DNA of 36,958 bases from Oscillospiraceae bacterium. GTDB taxonomy: Bacteria; Bacillota; Clostridia; Oscillospirales; Oscillospiraceae. Made by a program: the position numbers and the translations under genes. Shown here in pieces: positions 29,731 through 36,958 of this stretch; position 1 is the first letter of the stretch; each line of letters starts with the position of its first letter. The DNA is taken from the NCBI GenBank assembly GCA_029012465.1, contig JAQXMD010000083.1, positions 1 through 36,958 on the forward strand, written 5' to 3'. Under the pieces are notes generated by a model. It made no database searches. It was given only the letters and a program-made list of their open reading frames with translations, and had not been told where the DNA came from.

Positions 29731-31794
29731 TTACTGTTCAATCAGCGTAACGTTTTCCCGATGGACCTCCTGGGCCACGTTTTTGGTACTGAAGTAGTAG
29801 TCCATAATGTCCATGGCCACATAGGAATACCAGCCGCCGGTATCGCCGTGTTCAACATAGACCGCAATGGCGATCTCCGGATCGTCTGCCGGTGCCCAGC
29901 ACACAAATGCCGCGTTATCGGAGCCGCCGGTACCATGCTGGGCCGTACCGGTCTTTGCGCAGACCTCAATGGGATAGCCATCCATATACTTCTGGGCAGT
30001 ACCCTCTGTGACGCACATGCGCATGCCTTCCTTGATAACGGCATACTCGCTGGCATCCATCAGGTCTGTGGCCACCGGGCTGAAGCTGTTTTCCTTCACC
30101 AGGGTCTGGAAGTCAGAGGAAACGGCCCGGCGGAAGAAGGTGGCGTTGTACAGCGTGCCGCCGTTGGCCAGAGTCGCCACATACCGGCAAAGCTGCAAAG
30201 GCGTTGCCGTGGTGATGGACTGGCCAATGGCCGCCATCAGGCTGTCTGCTGCGTACCATCCGGCGTCAATGCCCTCATAGAGCTGTTCCTTCAGTTCAAT
30301 GGAGGCCATCCGGCCGGTTTCCTCGATCAGCTCACTGCCGGTGGGCTGTCCGAAGCCGAAGGCCGTAGCAACCCGGTTGATGGGGCGGATGCCCATTCGG
30401 TCGCCCATGGTGTAAAAATAGATGTTACAGGACTGAGCCAGCGCCTGGGTCATGTTGACTGTGCCGTGGGTGCCGGGGTAGATCCAGCACTTGGGGGTAT
30501 AGCCGTCCTCCTCATATTTGGTGTAAAGGCCATTGCCATTCACCGTCTCGTCGGGCGATACGCCATAGCGCATGGCAGCAATGGAGGTAATCATCTTAAA
30601 GGTGGAGCCAGGGGCAAAGGCAAACATCAGTGCCCGGTTGGACAGGGGGGAATCCTGTGCCGTCAGCAGCTCATCATATTTGGTGGCGTAGTCGGAGGGA
30701 TCATAGGTGGGATAGTTTGCCGCCGCCCACACCTCACCGGAGTTGGGGTCCATGACCACCACAGCGCCGGTGCTGGCGTCGTAGCCGCCCTGTCCCTCCT
30801 CCTTGCCATCAGCCATGGCCTGAATCCATTTTGCCAGAGAGCTTTCTGCCAGCTCCTGCATGCCAATGTCAATGGCGGTGATGACGTTTGCGCCGGATTT
30901 CGGCTCTACCTCCCAGTACTCATCCACAACGGTGCCGTCAGAGGTCACGGTGACGACCTTCTGCCCGTCTGTACCGTGGAGGTATTCCTCAAAGGCCTCC
31001 TCGAAGCCATCCTTACCCACAGAGGCATCCATGCTGTAGTCCAGCGCCTTATAAGTGTTCTCATATTCCTCTTCCGTCATCAGACCCACATGGCCCAAAA
31101 TCTGGGCTCCGAAGGTGGTATTGAACTCACGGACCGTGGTGGTGCCCACGTCCATGCCGGGAATGCCAAGCTCCTTCAGAATAGCAAGGTTTTCCGCAGA
31201 AACGTCCTCCACCACCGTGTAGGTATCCGTATAGGCGTAGCTGGGCAGATCCAGCTCATACCGGAGACCCATAATCAGCCGGGCTTCATACTCGGTATAC
31301 TCATCGGAAATATGATAGGACTTTTTCATGAGCTTCGCCAGATTCTCCGCAGTCATATCCGCATCCCATTCCCGGCCCAGCAGAAATTTGCGGAAATTGT
31401 ACTGCTCCTGACTGCTCAGCTCATCGATCGTATAGGTATAGGGTGTGGACATGGAAAGGGGCAGGCTCTCCTCATACTCGATGCCGTTTTTGATGCAGGT
31501 CTCCGCCAGACTCAGCAGATAGCCGTTGGGATCATCGGAGTTATAGAGCACGAAGCTCTGGAGTGTCACATAATAGGTGGCACGGTTGCTGACCAGCACC
31601 GTTCCATGCCGGTCCAGAATCTCACCTCTGGCAGCGGGAACATACTGAATATAGGTGGTGGTGCTGGCATTGCTGTAGGCATTTTCATCCGTCTCCGTCA
31701 GCTGCAGGGAAAACAGGCGGACGGAATAGATGGCCGCAACCAGAAAGATGATAAAAACTACCACACCATTACGAACGTTATTGGATCTATCCAT
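29731..31794 (-). CDS. mrdA: Penicillin-binding protein 2 (elongation transpeptidase)
   Basis: 687 residues: one N-terminal membrane helix (about 12-32), a dimerisation domain with the RGEILDRHG motif and a transpeptidase domain. Catalytic motifs are SxxK at Ser397 (PGSTFKMITS), SxN at Ser455 (QSCNIY) and KTG at 614-616 (CAKTGTAQHG). It cross-links peptidoglycan in the rod complex with MreC/MreD and RodA. The ATG at 31794 has GGAGG 5 nt upstream; an in-frame TTG at 31806 overlaps mreD more. It overlaps the end of mreD by 8 bp, so the two are coupled. It is the normal position of mrdA downstream of mreD. RodA is not in the window. Confidence 0.94.
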   Translation of the reverse strand: MDRSNNVRNGVVVFIIFLVAAIYSVRLFSLQLTETDENAYSNASTTTYIQYVPAARGEILDRHGTVLVSNRATYYVTLQSFVLYNSDDPNGYLLSLAETCIKNGIEYEESLPLSMSTPYTYTIDELSSQEQYNFRKFLLGREWDADMTAENLAKLMKKSYHISDEYTEYEARLIMGLRYELDLPSYAYTDTYTVVEDVSAENLAILKELGIPGMDVGTTTVREFNTTFGAQILGHVGLMTEEEYENTYKALDYSMDASVGKDGFEEAFEEYLHGTDGQKVVTVTSDGTVVDEYWEVEPKSGANVITAIDIGMQELAESSLAKWIQAMADGKEEGQGGYDASTGAVVVMDPNSGEVWAAANYPTYDPSDYATKYDELLTAQDSPLSNRALMFAFAPGSTFKMITSIAAMRYGVSPDETVNGNGLYTKYEEDGYTPKCWIYPGTHGTVNMTQALAQSCNIYFYTMGDRMGIRPINRVATAFGFGQPTGSELIEETGRMASIELKEQLYEGIDAGWYAADSLMAAIGQSITTATPLQLCRYVATLANGGTLYNATFFRRAVSSDFQTLVKENSFSPVATDLMDASEYAVIKEGMRMCVTEGTAQKYMDGYPIEVCAKTGTAQHGTGGSDNAAFVCWAPADDPEIAIAVYVEHGDTGGWYSYVAMDIMDYYFSTKNVAQEVHRENVTLIEQ

Positions 31795-32299
31795 GGAAAC
31801 CTCCAATGCGGGATACTCCCCGGGTCAGGGGATAAAACAGGACACAGAAAAACACAGAGATGATGCAGGCGGGCACGAACTGATTGAAGAAGGCCCCCAC
31901 AGGCAGGTCTCCGGACGCGGCCTTCACAATCACATACACCCCGTCCAGCAGCAGAATCGCCGGAGCGCTGATGCTGAAAACCGTTTTCCAGCCATTGAGC
32001 AGATACCGTTCGGTCAGCAGGCCTGCCGCTGCGCCGGTGAGCGTCAGGGCCACAATGGACCATGCGCCGTACATGCTCAGGGAGGTGCTCCAGGCCCGGA
32101 GGCATCCGGCCACCAGACCGAACATGCTCCCCCGCTCCATGCCCTCCCACAGGGCGATGGACACCACAGCCACCGGCATCACGCAGGGAACAAAGCTCAG
32201 ATGCATGGCGCCGAACACGGCCCCTTCCAACAGCATTGCCAGAAGCAGTACGACCACATACAGCGTCATTTTGATTCGGTTTTGTGTTTTTTCAGACAT
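31787..32299 (-). CDS. mreD: Rod shape-determining protein MreD
   Basis: 170 residues, hydrophobic, with about five membrane helices (LYVVVLLLAMLLEGAVFG, FVPCVMPVAVVSIALW, FGLVAGCLRAW and others), the size and topology of MreD. It is a membrane part of the elongasome. ATG start with GGGAGGAG just upstream. Placed between mreC (17-nt gap) and the PBP2 gene (8-bp overlap). Confidence 0.9.
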   Translation of the reverse strand: MSEKTQNRIKMTLYVVVLLLAMLLEGAVFGAMHLSFVPCVMPVAVVSIALWEGMERGSMFGLVAGCLRAWSTSLSMYGAWSIVALTLTGAAAGLLTERYLLNGWKTVFSISAPAILLLDGVYVIVKAASGDLPVGAFFNQFVPACIISVFFCVLFYPLTRGVSRIGGFHG

Positions 32300-32316
32300 A
32301 CTGCTCCTCCCCTCTG

Positions 32317-33159
32317 TCAGTCGTTGATGTCATAGGCCTTGATGATAAACACCTGTTCCACGGCGTTCAGATCCACGGTGGGTGTAATAATGGCGTACTT
32401 TGCCACGTTGGTTTCGTCATCGCCAACGTCTGTGACGGAGCCGATGACCAGTCCGGGGGGATAAATGTCGCCGTCGCCGGAGGTCAGAAGCTGGTCGTTA
32501 TTCCGGATCGTCGCGGAGGAGCTCAGGTAGCTTGCCCGCAGGAGGCCCTGATCCATCAGCTCAAAGGTGCCCTGGGCGATACAGGTGTAGCCGCTGCCGA
32601 AAATATAGGCGCCGATCTCAGAGGTGGTGTCCAGAATGGTGGCAACAGTGGCCCAGTTGGTGCCGGTCTCGGTGATCAGCCCCACCACCTGTCCGCTTTC
32701 CGTAATGGCGCACATGCCCTTTTGAAGGCCAGCGCTTTCGCCCTTGGAGATGGTCAGGGTGCTGCCGTAGCCGCTGCCGCCCCAGGACACCACATTGGCA
32801 ATTTCAAGCTCATAGTCCGTGTGCTTTTCGGAAAGGCCCAGCAGCTCCCGGAGACGCTCGTTTTCTTCCTTGTAGGTCTGGGAATTGCGGATGTCCTCAT
32901 TGCGCTTTGCCATCTCCTCTCGGAGCTGCTCATTTTCAGCCTGAAGCATCTCATAGGAAAACACATAGTTGTACAGCCGCTCCGCCTGTCGCACCAGAAT
33001 GTTGACGCCATTCTTCACGGGGTTTACCACCATGGACACCACATTGTTCATGGGAGATGCCTGACCCGGCCAGAGCAGCATGCTGCCGATTGTAACCAGT
33101 GCCGCCAGCACTGCCAGAACCAGCACCACACGAACCTTTGTGCCAAAATACTTTTTCAT
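32317..33159 (-). CDS. mreC: Rod shape-determining protein MreC
   Basis: 280 residues: an N-terminal membrane helix (VVLVLAVLAALVTIGSMLL, 10-29), a coiled coil (about 64-110, LQAENEQLREEMAKRNEDI) and two beta-rich domains with ANVVSWGGSGYGSTLTISKG and GVV-type segments typical of MreC. It scaffolds PBP2 and MreD outside the membrane. The ATG overlaps the maf stop by 4 bp (ATGA). No mreB is found next to it. Confidence 0.95.
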   Translation of the reverse strand: MKKYFGTKVRVVLVLAVLAALVTIGSMLLWPGQASPMNNVVSMVVNPVKNGVNILVRQAERLYNYVFSYEMLQAENEQLREEMAKRNEDIRNSQTYKEENERLRELLGLSEKHTDYELEIANVVSWGGSGYGSTLTISKGESAGLQKGMCAITESGQVVGLITETGTNWATVATILDTTSEIGAYIFGSGYTCIAQGTFELMDQGLLRASYLSSSATIRNNDQLLTSGDGDIYPPGLVIGSVTDVGDDETNVAKYAIITPTVDLNAVEQVFIIKAYDIND

Positions 33160-33737
33160 ACTGTCTCCCCCAGTACCGGGATTCCGGCTTTTCTCAGCAT
33201 CAGGCCGGTTTTACAGACAGGCAGGCCCATGACATTGTAATAATCGCCCACCAGCTTCTCCACAAACATGGCCGCACAGCCCTGAATGCCGTAGGCCCCA
33301 GCTTTATCCAGGGGATCACCGGTGGCCACATACCGCCGAATCTCCTCCTGAGACATAGGACGGAAAAACACCTCTGTCTCCTCGCAGTCGCTGACGGTTC
33401 CTTTCGGTCCGCTGACGGTGATGCCGGTGAGCACCAGATGGCTCCTGCCGGAAAGAGCCGTGAGCATCTTCACCGCATCCTCCTCATCGGCAGGCTTGCC
33501 GAGGATATGGCCGTCCAGCACCACCACGGTATCCGCAGACAGTACCACAGCCTCCTCCTGAAGGGTTGCACGAACCGCCTCGGATTTCTGCCGGGACAGG
33601 CTCATGACCTCCTGCCGGGGGGTGAGGCCCGGCTCCAGGATCTCTTCTGTATTGGAGGGCTGAACCGTAAAGCTCAGGCCCATACGTTCCAGCAGCTCCG
33701 CCCGGCGGGGGGAGCCGGAAGCCAGAATCAGTTTCAT
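33156..33737 (-). CDS. maf: Maf nucleotide pyrophosphatase
   Basis: 193 residues with the Maf signature at the N-terminus (LILASGSPRRAELLE), SADTVVVLDGHILGKP in the middle and a conserved DKAGAYGIQG. Maf hydrolyses non-canonical or certain standard nucleoside triphosphates (dTTP/UTP type) to monophosphates and is linked to septum and shape genes in Bacillota. Two ATGs are available; GGAGG is 9 nt ahead of the one at 33737 but only 3 nt ahead of that at 33743, so the inner one is chosen. It overlaps mreC by 4 bp. Confidence 0.93.
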   Translation of the reverse strand: MKLILASGSPRRAELLERMGLSFTVQPSNTEEILEPGLTPRQEVMSLSRQKSEAVRATLQEEAVVLSADTVVVLDGHILGKPADEEDAVKMLTALSGRSHLVLTGITVSGPKGTVSDCEETEVFFRPMSQEEIRRYVATGDPLDKAGAYGIQGCAAMFVEKLVGDYYNVMGLPVCKTGLMLRKAGIPVLGETV

Positions 33738-33765
33738 AATCATTTACCTCCATGGGTCGGGGGGC

Positions 33766-35850
33766 TCACTCCACGCCCCGCATATAAAGTCCACGGGTAC
33801 AGGTACCGGGATCGAAGCCCGCACCCTTTGTAAAGTCCTGCAGAATGGCATCCACCTGCTGGGCGCTTTCCGTGGTGAAGTTCAGTCGGAGGGCACTGAG
33901 GCCAATGGTGCTCAGAGCCGAAATTTTGTCGCCCAGATAGAGCTTTTTGCTGTTGAGGATCATGCTGCGGCAGGTATCCGCATCCCGGACCACAGGAAAA
34001 TGGCTGCCCGTTCGATCCACCAGTGTGGTTTTCGTGCTGCCGCAGATGCAGGCACCGGAGCGGTTGTGAATGATACAGTTTTCCGTAATCATCAGGGGCA
34101 GACGGCCATAGGCGATCAGCTCCATGGGAATGGGCTTGCCCAAATCCCGGATCTGGGGCAGGGTCAGCTCAAAGGAAGCCGTCACAGAGGCAAGCCCCTG
34201 CTGGGCCAGATAGTTGACGGTGCCGGTGTTGAACACATTGAGGCCGAAGTCTCCCCGGACAGTGAAGCCCCGTCTCCTGAGAGAATCAATCATGCCCAGA
34301 TTGCCCACCAGGACCTCCCGGACCCCCAAGGCTCTTGCTTCAGCCAGCTGCCGTCCGATGCGTTCCCATTCGTGCTCCTGAATCACCCGGGGCAGTACAG
34401 CCGCCACATGCATGCGCTGGCACATGGCCTGGACAAAGGTGTCTCCGGCCTGCAGCAGGTGCAGGGGCACATAGAGAATGGTGGGATTCGCGGCCACCAG
34501 ACGCTGGGTGATCTGCTCATAGGACTGGATCTGGATGGTGATTCCGGGCCGCTGACGGGTGCCCCGCTGGGCCTCCGGCTGAATGAAGGGCAGCAGCCGG
34601 GGTTCGGCAACCTGTCCCCGGAGGGCAGAGATCATGCTCAGCGCCTCCCGGCGCATGGCGTTGAGGCTGGCCGCCGACAGAATCACCCCGGGGGTCAGCT
34701 CCACCTGGATGTCCTTTACATAGAAGGGGGTTCCGCCGGTTTTGCTGAGCCGCTGAATCAGAGACTCGGCGGTGAGGGCAGCCTTTCTGGCTGCCTCAGG
34801 CTTGTCCCCCTGAACGGATACGGTGTGTCCCTTCTCATCCCATGCATAGAGCACCGCCGGCTGTCCCGCAAGAATCTGAATGCGGAACCAGACGGGAACC
34901 CGGGGCACCTCGGCATTTTCATAGGTGCCTCTGGCCCGGGCCATAAGGCTCCGGTCCTCAGCCTCCTCCTGATGGACGCCGAACATCTCCTGCCCCTTTC
35001 GGCCGGTATAGTAGCCGTCGGTGAAGCCCTGGCGGGAAAACACCTTGTAGAGGTCCTTCAGCTGCTGGGGCGTCACAGCCCGGCCCATGGCAGCATCCTT
35101 GTAAATCTTCGTGGCAATGGCCACATATTCGGCCCGCTTCATGCGGCCTTCGATCTTGATACAGGCCACGCCCAGCTGCTCCAGCTCCCGGAGATAGCCC
35201 ACCAGACAGTTGTCCTTCAGGCTCAGGGGATAGCGGTTTTCCTGACGGTCATAGCCGTACATCATCCGGCAGGGCTGGGCGCACTGGCCCCGGTTGCCGC
35301 TGCGCCGGCCGATCATAGCAGACATATAGCACTGACCGGAATAGCACATGCACAGGGCTCCATGGACAAAGACCTCCACCTCCACAGGGCTGTCCTTGCA
35401 GATGGCGGCAATCTCCTTGCGGCTCAGCTCCCGGGCCAGAACCACCCGGGAAATCCCCATTTCCGCCGCCTTAATGGCGCCCTCCAGATTGTGAATGGCC
35501 ATTTGGGTACTGGCGTGGATGGGCATATCGGGAGCCACCTGACGAATCATCTGACATACGCCGAAATCCTGTACCAAAATGGCGTCCACCCCCGCCCGGG
35601 CGGCAATCATAACCACCTGAGAGGCTTCCTTCAGCTCCCGGTCCAGTACCAGGGTGTTGAGCGTCAGATAGACCTTTACCCCCCGGATGTGGCAGTAGCT
35701 GACGGACTGGCGCAGCTGTTCCTCTGTGAAATTTTTCGCGTTCATTCTGGCGTTGAATGCGCCGTAGCCCAGATAGACCGCATCCGCGCCGTTCTGAACG
35801 GCGGCAATCAGGGCGTCACTGGAGCCTGCGGGTGATAAAACTTCAAGCAT
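33766..35850 (-). CDS. U32 family peptidase-like protein (RNA hydroxylation type)
   Basis: 694 residues. The N-terminal half is the U32 'collagenase-like' barrel (VLSPAGSSDALIAAVQNGADAVYLG) with the U32 signature VEVFVHGALCMCYSGQCYMS and following Cys (GNRGQCAQPCR) that in relatives help bind an Fe-S cluster. The C-terminal half is a second, degenerate barrel-like region with a DUF3656-like central part. Proteins of this architecture (TrhP, RlhA) are needed for 5-hydroxylation of tRNA uridine-34 or 23S rRNA cytidine using prephenate-derived chemistry, so an RNA modification role is more likely than proteolysis; this is by family. First gene of a seven-gene operon with maf, mreC, mreD, the PBP2 gene, dnaD and dnaC; maf follows after 28 nt. 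Confidence 0.88.
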   Translation of the reverse strand: MLEVLSPAGSSDALIAAVQNGADAVYLGYGAFNARMNAKNFTEEQLRQSVSYCHIRGVKVYLTLNTLVLDRELKEASQVVMIAARAGVDAILVQDFGVCQMIRQVAPDMPIHASTQMAIHNLEGAIKAAEMGISRVVLARELSRKEIAAICKDSPVEVEVFVHGALCMCYSGQCYMSAMIGRRSGNRGQCAQPCRMMYGYDRQENRYPLSLKDNCLVGYLRELEQLGVACIKIEGRMKRAEYVAIATKIYKDAAMGRAVTPQQLKDLYKVFSRQGFTDGYYTGRKGQEMFGVHQEEAEDRSLMARARGTYENAEVPRVPVWFRIQILAGQPAVLYAWDEKGHTVSVQGDKPEAARKAALTAESLIQRLSKTGGTPFYVKDIQVELTPGVILSAASLNAMRREALSMISALRGQVAEPRLLPFIQPEAQRGTRQRPGITIQIQSYEQITQRLVAANPTILYVPLHLLQAGDTFVQAMCQRMHVAAVLPRVIQEHEWERIGRQLAEARALGVREVLVGNLGMIDSLRRRGFTVRGDFGLNVFNTGTVNYLAQQGLASVTASFELTLPQIRDLGKPIPMELIAYGRLPLMITENCIIHNRSGACICGSTKTTLVDRTGSHFPVVRDADTCRSMILNSKKLYLGDKISALSTIGLSALRLNFTTESAQQVDAILQDFTKGAGFDPGTCTRGLYMRGVE

Positions 35851-35918
35851 GTCAATTCCTCATTTATCGTAATCCCCTTCTTTTGGCAGAAGGGTGCAGT
35901 AATCTATCTTGAATGTAT

Positions 35919-35927
35919 ATTATATCA
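35919..35927 (-). promoter_or_regulatory. Extended -10 promoter of the U32-maf-mre-dnaDC operon
   Basis: TGATATAAT on the minus strand, about 70 nt ahead of the U32 start; no good -35. The leader contains a small CCCTTC/GAAGGG hairpin (35875-35894). Confidence 0.5.
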
Positions 35928-36019
35928 CAATTTCTCCAGTGGGGAAAGCCCCAGCACAAGGAAAATGGCGGAAAATCGGGAATCTGACCTCCCCATTCCG
36001 GGAAATTTTCTGTAAACAA

Positions 36020-36048
36020 TTGCAGGACCCAGTGGGCTGTGGTATAAT
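36020..36048 (+). promoter_or_regulatory. Promoter of nadE
   Basis: TTGCAG (36020-36025), a 17-bp spacer and TATAAT (36043-36048) preceded by TGG. The ~105-nt leader holds an unused AGGAGGG at 36121 and the functional GGAGG at 36143. The 304-bp region 35851-36154 contains only the two divergent promoters and leaders. Confidence 0.7.
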
Positions 36049-36154
36049 ATACAAACGCAGGCAGCTCGTAAAGGGTTTCCAGGCAGCATCATTATATAAA
36101 CCGCAACCTGCCGCGATCCAAGGAGGGACACGGCAGCTTTTTGGAGGCATTTGT

Positions 36155-36916
36155 ATGAAAACCTTTGATGTAAACCAGGTCCGTCAGGAAGTCGTTCAGT
36201 GGATTCGGGACTACTTTGCCAAAAACGGCCCCGATTGCAACGCCATTGTTGGCATTTCCGGCGGCAAGGATTCCTCTGTGGTGGCAGCGCTCTGCGTGGA
36301 GGCTTTGGGCGTGGACCGGGTCATCGGCGTTCTGATGCCCCGGGGCGAGCAGGCCGACATCGCCGACAGCTACTGCCTTGTGAACCATCTGGGAATCCGT
36401 CATTATGTAGTCAACATTGGCCCCGCCGTGGATGCTGAGCTCGCCTCTTTGGAGGCTGCCGGTCTGACCCCCAGCCGGGATACCACCGTCAATCTCCCCC
36501 CCAGAATCCGCATGGCTACCCTGTTCGCCATTTCCCAGACGGAGAACGGCCGTGTGGCAAACACCTGCAACCTCTCAGAGGACTGGGTGGGCTACTCCAC
36601 CCTTTTCGGCGACGCTGCCGGTCAGTTCTCTCCCCTGAGCCACCTGACGGTGCAGGAGGTCAAGGCACTGGGCCGGGCTTTGGGTCTGCCCGATCAGTTG
36701 GTGGACAAGCCCCCTCAGGATGGCCTTTGCGGCAAAACCGACGAGGACAATCTGGGCTTCAAATATGCCCAGCTGGACGAGTACATCCGCACCGGCGTAT
36801 GCCCCACCGATGCAGAAACCAAGGCGCTCATTGACCGGAAGCATGTGCAGAACCTCTTCAAGCTGGAGCTGATGCCCGCCTACGATCCGGGCATTCCCGT
36901 TTTGGCAGAGGAATAA
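36155..36916 (+). CDS. nadE: NH3-dependent NAD+ synthetase
   Basis: 253 residues, the size of the ammonia-dependent enzyme without a glutaminase domain. The ATP-pyrophosphatase P-loop is VGISGGKDSS (32-41). NTCNLSEDWVGYSTLFGDAAGQFSPL and DKPPQDGLCGKTDEDNLGF are characteristic of NadE. It makes NAD+ from deamido-NAD, ATP and ammonia. The frame is open further upstream, but GGAGG lies 7 nt ahead of the ATG at 36155 and the promoter's transcript would begin only near 36055, so the longer reading is rejected. The last 42 bp of the window after the stop are AT-rich and hold nothing identifiable. Confidence 0.95.
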   Translation: MKTFDVNQVRQEVVQWIRDYFAKNGPDCNAIVGISGGKDSSVVAALCVEALGVDRVIGVLMPRGEQADIADSYCLVNHLGIRHYVVNIGPAVDAELASLEAAGLTPSRDTTVNLPPRIRMATLFAISQTENGRVANTCNLSEDWVGYSTLFGDAAGQFSPLSHLTVQEVKALGRALGLPDQLVDKPPQDGLCGKTDEDNLGFKYAQLDEYIRTGVCPTDAETKALIDRKHVQNLFKLELMPAYDPGIPVLAEE

Positions 36917-36958
36917 TTCTCCGCTCTTTGTGCAAAAAAACTTAAAAAATTGAGGATG

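Noticed and set aside
29761..31863. Long plus-strand open frame opposite the PBP2 gene
   Set aside because: Antisense shadow; PBP2 motifs SxxK, SxN and KTG on the minus strand settle the coding strand. The same applies to long frames opposite the GH3 (19533-21020) and U32 (34000-35835) genes.
33766..35850. Annotating the U32 protein as a secreted collagenase
   Set aside because: There is no signal peptide, and the architecture matches RNA-hydroxylation proteins of the TrhP/RlhA type.
35909..36154. Longer N-terminus for NadE
   Set aside because: The upstream in-frame start lies before the promoter; the ATG at 36155 has a proper GGAGG and gives the normal NadE length.
1..36958. tRNA, rRNA or riboswitch genes
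   Set aside because: Reading both strands in the intergenic regions showed no cloverleaf with a 3' acceptor, no rRNA segment and no riboswitch core I could recognise; leaders are short.

Overview
The window looks like chromosomal DNA of a Gram-positive gut-type anaerobe of the class Clostridia, probably in the Oscillospirales; this is inferred from protein content and layout, not from a database search. The signs are strong AGGAGG ribosome binding sites, frequent TTG and GTG starts, TTG(N17)TATAAT-like promoters, LysA, Trk, Mre and DnaD/DnaC genes of Bacillota type, oxygen-sensitive Fe-S flavoenzymes and a ferredoxin-thioredoxin reductase chain. I find 29 protein genes (one cut by the window edge), one insertion sequence and no RNA genes.

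Layout. 1-1104: marR-ABC exporter operon, minus strand, with a palindromic operator inside its promoter. 1178-6614: an Fe-S flavin enone reductase, a LysR regulator, then a ubiD-ubiX-lpdD-like decarboxylase operon, which together look like an aromatic or phenolic acid module. 6618-10087: marR-trkA-trkH potassium uptake, minus. 10089-10659: ferredoxin-thioredoxin reductase chain plus thioredoxin, minus. 10780-13570: a LysA-like decarboxylase and a PucR-type regulator, plus. 13605-15447: an intergenic repeat island split by an intact IS481-like element. 15498-21032: orphan solute-binding lipoprotein, patatin-like lipase and a domain-swapped GH3 glycosidase, minus. 21082-21431: second repeat island. 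21448-23441: second Fe-S flavin reductase, minus. 23576-24671: L-lactate dehydrogenase, plus. 24775-27411: large secreted repetitive lipoprotein of unknown function, plus. 27467-27807: third repeat island. 27799-35927: seven-gene operon U32-maf-mreC-mreD-PBP2-dnaD-dnaC, minus. 36020-36916: nadE, plus.

The most unusual feature is a family of tandem hairpin arrays present three times (15309-15447, 21241-21346, 27687-27807). Each array has small perfect or near-perfect palindromes of differing sequence, separated by an almost constant 7-nt linker ATTTCAC with a 19-25 nt period. Arm sequences differ between copies while pairing is kept, which argues that structure is what is conserved. All three arrays have the same polarity relative to the gene whose 3' end they abut, and all sit 46-48 nt from the end of another palindromic element ending in CGCCC(C)TAC. 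The arrays are part of composite islands that also hold a terminal-inverted-repeat element (two copies) and a double-hairpin CCTCAGTC element (two copies).

Other points: two secreted lipoproteins share nearly the same signal peptide, an acidic Ala/Pro/Glu linker and a Gly/Pro-rich PPDG tail; a 13-bp dyad ahead of ubiD is both a terminator-like hairpin and the site of a good promoter; and the GH3 enzyme has its catalytic barrel at the C-terminus.
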